Origin: Serinicoccus hydrothermalis
GTDB taxonomy: Bacteria; Actinomycetota; Actinomycetes; Actinomycetales; Dermatophilaceae
DNA length: 64,000 bases
NCBI RefSeq assembly: GCF_001685415.1
Contig: NZ_CP014989.1
Span: 2,790,001 to 2,854,000 of the forward strand
Direction of reading: 5' to 3'
This document shows, in pieces, positions 59,345 to 64,000 of the stretch (position 1 is the first letter of the stretch; every line of letters begins with the position of its first letter). Below the pieces are notes generated by a model that worked only from the letters and a program-made list of their open reading frames with translations, did not search any database and was not told the origin of the DNA. A program made the translations under genes and the position numbers.

Positions 59345-59350
59345 AGGATA
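59345..59350 (-). promoter_or_regulatory. Leaderless-type -10 (TATCCT) for glnR
   Basis: It ends 6 bp before the GTG at 59338; no ribosome-binding site is present. Confidence 0.5.
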
Positions 59351-59401
59351 AGGAGCCTGCGCCTGCGGTCCCGACCGGTCCGGGTGGGGCAAGATGGAGG
59401 T

Positions 59402-60205
59402 ATGCCCGTGCCCACCTCCGGCGAGCGCCCCGCGGACCGCCCGACCCGGGGCCTCGTGGGCTCGCTGGTGCTCGTGGTCGTGAGCGTCTCCGGGCTGCTG
59501 GCCCTGGCGGCGGTGGCCGCCCCGTGGCTGCTCGCCGTGGGCCTGGCCGCGTGCACCGTCGTCATCGCCTGGGGGTGGTCGGGGACCTTCGGGCTGCCCT
59601 CGCCCCGCGGCACGGTCGGGGTGCTGCTCGTGGGCGGGCTCGCGCTGGTGACCTCCGTCGGGGTCCGGGAGGAGGAGCCGTGGCTGGGGTGGGCACCGGC
59701 CGCGCTCGCGCTCGCGATGATCGCGGCCTTCGTGCACCAGCTGCTCCGCGTCGACGGGCGGCCGCGCGTCGTGCAGTCGATCAGCTCGGTCGTCCTCGGG
59801 CTCGCGCTCGTGGGCTGCGGGATCCTCATGGTGCCCGCGAGCCACACCGCCGAGGGCATCGCGCTGCTGCTGGGCGCGCTCGGCGCCGCGGGAGCGTCCT
59901 CGCTCAGCGACCTGCTGGGGCTGTGGGCGCCGCTGCGCGGCTGGGCGATGGCGCTGGCGATGCTCGCGGGAGGGGCGGCGGCGCTGGCCGTCGCCCTGGC
60001 GCTGCACGCCAGCCCGACGACCTGGCTCGTCGTGGGCGTGGCGGCCGGCGCGCTGAGCCACGCGCTGCGCAGCGTGCTCGTGGGGCTGCCGCCGCTGGCG
60101 CACGCCCGGCCCCGGCTCGTCGCCGGGGTGGTGTCCGTGCTCGTGGTCGGCGTGGTGCCCTACCTCGTGGGGCTGGCCTTCGTGCCGTCGGCCTTCCCCG
60201 GATGA
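59402..60205 (+). CDS. Hypothetical polytopic membrane protein
   Basis: 267 residues with about eight hydrophobic segments and short loops, no charged domain. Short stretches 'HLLRVDGRPRVVQSISSVVLG'-like loops separate helices. No family recognised; comparable proteins often sit beside glnR/mshD in this phylum. CAAGAT is 6 bp before the ATG at 59402. Confidence 0.7.
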   Translation: MPVPTSGERPADRPTRGLVGSLVLVVVSVSGLLALAAVAAPWLLAVGLAACTVVIAWGWSGTFGLPSPRGTVGVLLVGGLALVTSVGVREEEPWLGWAPAALALAMIAAFVHQLLRVDGRPRVVQSISSVVLGLALVGCGILMVPASHTAEGIALLLGALGAAGASSLSDLLGLWAPLRGWAMALAMLAGGAAALAVALALHASPTTWLVVGVAAGALSHALRSVLVGLPPLAHARPRLVAGVVSVLVVGVVPYLVGLAFVPSAFPG

Positions 60206-60209
60206 GGCC

Positions 60210-60704
60210 TCAGACCCGCTTGAGCTCGGCGGACATGTAGGACTGCATCTCGTAGCCCTCGGCCGCCATGTCCATGACCCACATGAGGTTGCCGCCGACG
60301 TAGCCGTAGAGGCGCTGGGCCGCCGAGTAGTCGCGGGAGCGGGGGCTGCGCACGATGCTGTCCGTGGCGACCTCGACCTTGGCCTGCTCGGTCCGCCCGT
60401 AGTACATCTCGACGACGCCGGTGGGGTGGGCCAGGAGCAGCTCGACCTCGCCGTCGGGCTGCGGGCACCAGAAGCCGGTCTCGGTGGCGAAGAGCTCCTC
60501 CTTGCCACCCTGCTCGTCCAGCAGCCAGGTGCTCGAGGACCAGTGCAGGAAGGGGCGACCGTCGTGGGTCACCTCGACCTCCTGCCCGAAGTTGCGGGAC
60601 TCCATCGTGGGGTAGCCGACGACGCCGGCGCCGGCCCAGGAGCCGAGCAGCCAGGCGAGCGGCGCGTTGTCGGGGTGCATGGTCGGGTCGAGTTCGATGG
60701 GCAC
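60210..60704 (-). CDS. Nitrobindin-like heme-binding (FABP/DUF1794) protein
   Basis: 164 residues. 'LAWLLGSWAGAGVVGYPTM' (about 16-34) is the GxWxGxG signature of the nitrobindin barrel; 'YYGRTEQAKVEVATDSI' and the C-terminus 'MSAELKRV' fit too. Nitrobindins bind ferric heme and isomerise peroxynitrite. The His that normally coordinates heme near the C-terminus is not seen at the expected place; Tyr occurs in 'MQSYMSAELKRV'. The GTG start at 60704 has TACGAT 6 bp upstream. Confidence 0.82.
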   Translation of the reverse strand: MPIELDPTMHPDNAPLAWLLGSWAGAGVVGYPTMESRNFGQEVEVTHDGRPFLHWSSSTWLLDEQGGKEELFATETGFWCPQPDGEVELLLAHPTGVVEMYYGRTEQAKVEVATDSIVRSPRSRDYSAAQRLYGYVGGNLMWVMDMAAEGYEMQSYMSAELKRV

Positions 60705-60710
60705 CCGACC

Positions 60711-60716
60711 ATCGTA
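60711..60716 (-). promoter_or_regulatory. Leaderless-type -10 (TACGAT) for the nitrobindin-like gene
   Basis: It ends 6 bp before the GTG at 60704. Confidence 0.45.
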
Positions 60717-60729
60717 GGGCCCGGGCGGG

Positions 60730-61923
60730 TCAGCCGCCGAAGCCGGAACGGGGCGACACCGGGTCGGTGTAGTCCTCCATGGTGTCGTTCCTCAGGTGCT
60801 CGGAGAGGTCCGCCATCTGGTCGTCGGCCATGACGACGATGGAGCCGGCCACCGGGTGGTTGGCGATGCCGGTCCACGGGGCGGTCTCGAAGTGGATGTC
60901 GTCACCGCGCACCCCGCGCATCTGGAAGCCCAGGTCGCGCATGTCGCCCACCTGCAGGTCGGCGTCCACGGTGAGGTTGGTCGTCGCCGCGTCGACGAAG
61001 CTCGCGAGCCGCGCCGGGTTGGTCAGCGTCTCCCGGGACAGCGCCTTGGTCATGATCCCCTGGATGAAGGCCTGCTGGCGCTGGCCGCGCGAGATGTCGC
61101 CCTGGGAGAGGGCATACCGCTCGCGGACGAACTCCAGCCCGGTCGCGCCGTCCATGTGCATGACGCCCTCGGGGAAGCCGGGCGAGGACTCGGCGACGTC
61201 GACGTCGACCCCGCCGATGGCGTCGGTCATGGCCTGGAAGCTCTGGAAGTTGACGACGACGACGTGGTCGATCGGCACGTCGACCAGCGGCTGCAGGGTC
61301 TGGACCAGCAGCGGCGCCCCGCCGTAGGAGTAGGCGGCGTTGATCTTGGAGGAGCCGCCGGTGCCCGCGATGGGGACGAAGAGGTCGCGCGGGAAGTGGA
61401 TGAGGTCGACCCGGTCGCGCTCGTCGTTGATGTGCATGAGCACGATGACGTCGGAGCGGCCCCGCTCGACCGACAGGTCGCGGCTGTCCGAGCCGATGAT
61501 GAGGAAGTTCTGCGCCTCCCCGGCCTCGGCCGGCCGCTCCGGCGTCTCCGCCTGGAACTCGCTCTCCCCGACCTCGATCGCCTGACCGTCCTCGCCGACG
61601 ATCGGGGCGGCGCTCTCCTCCTCGGTCTCCACCGTGCCCTCGAGGTCCACCGACCCCTCCGGGTCCTCGGCGTCCGCCTCGCTGTCCTCGGGCTGCTCGG
61701 AGCCGAAGCGGTCCGGCGAGATCGTCACCGTCGAGTCGTCCTGCGCGTTGAGGTCCTCCCGCTCGATGTTGCCCTCGACCGTGCGCTGGAGGAAGAAGGC
61801 ATACCCCCCGAGCGCGAGGACCCCGACGAGCGCCAGCACGCCGATGCCGGCGGCGAACAGGCGCAGCGGTCGCCGCCGTCGGCGGTCCGGGGTGCCTCCC
61901 CCGGGAGTGTGGTCATCCCTCAT
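60730..61923 (-). CDS. LytR-CpsA-Psr (LCP) family ligase
   Basis: 397 residues. One N-terminal membrane helix (about 20-45), an acidic linker rich in Glu/Asp (about 55-135), then the LCP domain: 'NFLIIGSDSRDLSVERGRSDVIVLMHIN' (two blocks), 'HFPRDLFVPIAG', 'INAAYSYGG', 'ALSQGDISRGQRQQAFIQG'. LCP proteins attach glycopolymers from polyprenyl-phosphate carriers to peptidoglycan on the outer face of the membrane. TAGACT is 8 bp before the ATG. Confidence 0.92.
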   Translation of the reverse strand: MRDDHTPGGGTPDRRRRRPLRLFAAGIGVLALVGVLALGGYAFFLQRTVEGNIEREDLNAQDDSTVTISPDRFGSEQPEDSEADAEDPEGSVDLEGTVETEEESAAPIVGEDGQAIEVGESEFQAETPERPAEAGEAQNFLIIGSDSRDLSVERGRSDVIVLMHINDERDRVDLIHFPRDLFVPIAGTGGSSKINAAYSYGGAPLLVQTLQPLVDVPIDHVVVVNFQSFQAMTDAIGGVDVDVAESSPGFPEGVMHMDGATGLEFVRERYALSQGDISRGQRQQAFIQGIMTKALSRETLTNPARLASFVDAATTNLTVDADLQVGDMRDLGFQMRGVRGDDIHFETAPWTGIANHPVAGSIVVMADDQMADLSEHLRNDTMEDYTDPVSPRSGFGG

Positions 61924-62020
61924 GGGGGAGGAGTCTACGACCGGTTCCTTCGGACTTCCTGGACCCGCGTACCGTGGAGGTGCTGGTCAGAGAGCAGGCA
62001 CCGCGACGAGAGGGAGCCCC

Positions 62021-63061
62021 ATGGACGTGCTGCTGGACCGCCCCGGGGCGGTGGACGGTCTCGGCGTCGACGCCGGGGTCGCGGCGCACTACGGCGACCC
62101 GCACCGGGAGCAGCGCCTGCTCGAGGAGGGGCTGGCCGTCGTCGACCTGTCGCACCGCGGCGTGGTCACGGTCTCCGGGCCGGACCGGCTCAGCTGGTTG
62201 CACTCGCTCACCAGCCAGCAGCTCACCGACCTGCCGCCGCGCACGTCCACCGAGACGCTCGTCCTGACGCCCAAGGGCCACGTCGAGCACGCCCTGCACG
62301 TCGTCGACGACGGCGGGACGACCTGGATCACCACCGAGCCCGGCGCCGCGCCCGCCGTGGCCGGCTGGCTGGACTCGATGCGCTTCATGCTCCGGGTCGA
62401 GGTCGAGGACGTCACCGCCCGGTATGCCGTGCTCGGCGAGCCGGTGGCGCGCGAGTCCGCCGAGGGAGAGCCGCTCGCCTGGGTCGACCCGTGGCCGGGC
62501 CCCGTGGGCGACACGTACTGCTACGGGCCGGAGGGCGATGACCACCCCGGCTCGGGGCGGGCCTGGCGCGAGCTCATCGTGCCGCGCGAGGAGCTCGCCG
62601 CCGCGGTCGGCGACCGGCCGCTCGCCGGCACCTGGGCCGCCGAGGCGCTGCGGGTCGCCGCCTGGCGCCCGCGGGCCGGCGTCGACACCGACCACCGCAC
62701 GATCCCGCACGAGCTGGACTGGCTGCGCACCGCCGTGCACCTGCACAAGGGGTGCTACCGCGGGCAGGAGACGGTCGCCCGGGTGAAGAACCTCGGCCGC
62801 CCGCCCCGCCGGGTGGTCTTCCTCCACCTCGACGGCTCCGGGCACGTCATCCCCGAGGCCGGTGCCGAGCTGACCCCGCTCGAGGGCGGGCGCCCCGTCG
62901 GCCACCTCACCAGCGTCGCCCGGCACGCCGAGGACGGCCCGGTCGCCCTGGCCCTGGTCAAGCGCACCCTCGACCCCGGTCTGACCCTCCTCGCCGAGGG
63001 CACCGCCGCCGCGCAGACGGTGATCGTCCCGGCCGACGGTCCGAGGGCGCGCCGGCCCTGA
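62021..63061 (+). CDS. ygfZ: YgfZ/GcvT-domain folate-binding protein
   Basis: 346 residues. The family marker K-G-C-Y-x-G-Q-E is present in 'LHKGCYRGQETVARVKNLG' near residue 245; the first domain begins 'VDLSHRGVVTVSGPDRLSWLHSLTSQQL'. YgfZ uses tetrahydrofolate to help repair or assemble particular iron-sulfur proteins, here possibly including IlvD (inference). A GAGAGGGAG ribosome-binding site precedes the ATG at 62021. Confidence 0.93.
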   Translation: MDVLLDRPGAVDGLGVDAGVAAHYGDPHREQRLLEEGLAVVDLSHRGVVTVSGPDRLSWLHSLTSQQLTDLPPRTSTETLVLTPKGHVEHALHVVDDGGTTWITTEPGAAPAVAGWLDSMRFMLRVEVEDVTARYAVLGEPVARESAEGEPLAWVDPWPGPVGDTYCYGPEGDDHPGSGRAWRELIVPREELAAAVGDRPLAGTWAAEALRVAAWRPRAGVDTDHRTIPHELDWLRTAVHLHKGCYRGQETVARVKNLGRPPRRVVFLHLDGSGHVIPEAGAELTPLEGGRPVGHLTSVARHAEDGPVALALVKRTLDPGLTLLAEGTAAAQTVIVPADGPRARRP

Positions 63062-63074
63062 CAGGATCAGGCCC

Positions 63075-64000
63075 ATGCCCACCCAGACCCATCAGACCTC
63101 CGGCTCGCCGCTGGCCACCGCTCCCGTCGTCGCGGAGGTGGTGCGCGGCGGCTTCGTGGAGTCGGTGCACCACGGCGTGGTCGCGCTGACCGCGGCCGAC
63201 GGTGCCGTGCACCTGGCGGTCGGACCGGTCGACGCCCCGATCCTGCCGCGCTCCTCGCTCAAGCCCATGCAGGCGATCGCCATGCTGCGGGCCGGCGCGG
63301 ACCTGCAGGACGAGCTGCTCGCCCTGGCCTGCGCCAGCCACTCCGGGGAGGAGCACCACCTCGAGGGCGCGCGCCGCATCCTCGCCTCGGTGGGGCTGGA
63401 CGAGTCGGCGCTGCGCAACACCCCCGACCTCCCGCTCGACGAGGAGCAGCGGCGCGCCTGGATCCAGGAGGGCGCCCCGCCCACCTCCCTCGGGCAGAAC
63501 TGCTCGGGCAAGCACGCCGGCATGCTCGCGGCGTGCGTCGCCGCGGGGTGGGACACCGCCACCTACCTCGACCCGGAGCACCCGCTGCAGCGCCTCGTGG
63601 TCGAGGTCATCGAAGAGTTCACCGGAGAGCAGGTCGAGGTCGCGACCGTCGACGGGTGCGGGGCACCGGCGCTCGGGGTCTCCTCGGCCGGGCTGGCCCG
63701 CGCCTTCGGCCGGATCGCGGCCGCCGGGCCGGAGACCGAGGCGGGCCGGGTGGCCGCGGCGATCCGGGCCTACCCGGAGCATCTCGGCGGCACCGGCCGC
63801 GACGTCACCGAGCTCGTCCGCGCGGTGCCCGGGCTCATCGCCAAGGACGGCGCCGAGTCGGTGTATGCCGTCGGCCTGCCGGACGGGCGCGGCCTGTCGG
63901 TGAAGATCACCGACGGCGGCGAGCGGGCGAGGGTGGTCGTGGCCACCGCGGTGCTGCGCCGGGCCGGCGCGGCGGAGCTGGGGCCGCAGGCCGGGTCGAC
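63075..64000 (+). CDS. Asparaginase II-family protein, 3' end outside window
   Basis: The frame is open from the ATG at 63075 to the window end (308 codons seen). 'VVRGGFVESVHHGVVALTAADG' and 'LPRSSLKPMQAIAML' open it; 'SHSGEEHHLEG', 'GQNCSGKHAGMLAACVAAGW' and 'VDGCGAPALGVSSAGLARAF' are the blocks of the thermolabile L-asparaginase (AnsA-like, Rhizobial-type) family. It would hydrolyse asparagine to aspartate and ammonia. CAGGAT is 7 bp before the ATG. Only about 10-20 residues should be missing. Confidence 0.88.
   Translation, partial: MPTQTHQTSGSPLATAPVVAEVVRGGFVESVHHGVVALTAADGAVHLAVGPVDAPILPRSSLKPMQAIAMLRAGADLQDELLALACASHSGEEHHLEGARRILASVGLDESALRNTPDLPLDEEQRRAWIQEGAPPTSLGQNCSGKHAGMLAACVAAGWDTATYLDPEHPLQRLVVEVIEEFTGEQVEVATVDGCGAPALGVSSAGLARAFGRIAAAGPETEAGRVAAAIRAYPEHLGGTGRDVTELVRAVPGLIAKDGAESVYAVGLPDGRGLSVKITDGGERARVVVATAVLRRAGAAELGPQAGS

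Overview
The window is very GC-rich, densely packed chromosomal DNA from an actinobacterium. Mycothiol synthase (mshD) beside glnR, frequent leaderless-type starts, a Glu-Asp-Phe tRNA cluster, the treY-treZ pair and a 13E12-type DUF222/HNH gene all point to Actinomycetota. The overall flavour suggests the Intrasporangiaceae/Ornithinimicrobiaceae group; that placement is inference.

Layout. 0-4.4 kb: end of a coiled-coil gene, a PspC-domain protein, and an ATP-grasp gene overlapping a MurJ-like flippase tail to tail. 4.4-12.2 kb: lpd, an autoregulated-looking padR, then the branched-chain amino acid operon ilvB-ilvN-ilvC-ilvD behind an attenuator with a leader peptide rich in Val, Leu and Ile. 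12.2-17.5 kb: a broken ArsC/LMW-phosphatase gene lacking the catalytic Cys, then a siderophore-interacting reductase divergent from a PhzE-like chorismate enzyme with an iron-box half-site between them, a DUF4442 protein and a CotH lipoprotein. 17.6-29.8 kb: tRNAs Phe, Asp, Glu, then PHP esterase, ElaA acetyltransferase, Ndh-2, pirin, PabAB, aldo-keto reductase, YceI/MarR, FUSC, a condensation-domain protein, an alpha/beta hydrolase and tRNA-Lys. 29.8-32.5 kb is the accessory patch: a DUF222-HNH gene whose promoter spacer is filled by an SOS box, and a decayed IS481-type remnant. 32.5-44.3 kb: envelope, secreted nuclease, NCS1 permease, Pit phosphate transporter, DUF3349, cysteine hydrolase, a DUF3516 helicase, a lipase-like protein and a MetF-like reductase. 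44.5-51.6 kb: a glycine betaine ABC operon and metH. 51.7-56.5 kb: treY-treZ. Betaine uptake plus trehalose synthesis suggests compatible-solute handling. 56.5-64 kb: a candidate structured RNA with its own promoter, mutT1-type Nudix, mshD, glnR, a nitrobindin-like protein, LCP ligase, YgfZ and an asparaginase cut by the window end.

Two signals cut across genes. First, the 7-mer GTATGCC/GGCATAC occurs about 54 times by hand count, evenly in both orientations, and is met in several reading frames through otherwise avoided codons (TAT, ATA, GTA, GCA). It behaves like a selected DNA word. Second, many genes carry a TANNNT hexamer 6-8 bp before the start codon, the arrangement expected for leaderless mRNAs. 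The most interesting single locus is the 89-nt cloverleaf-like inverted repeat at 56585-56673.
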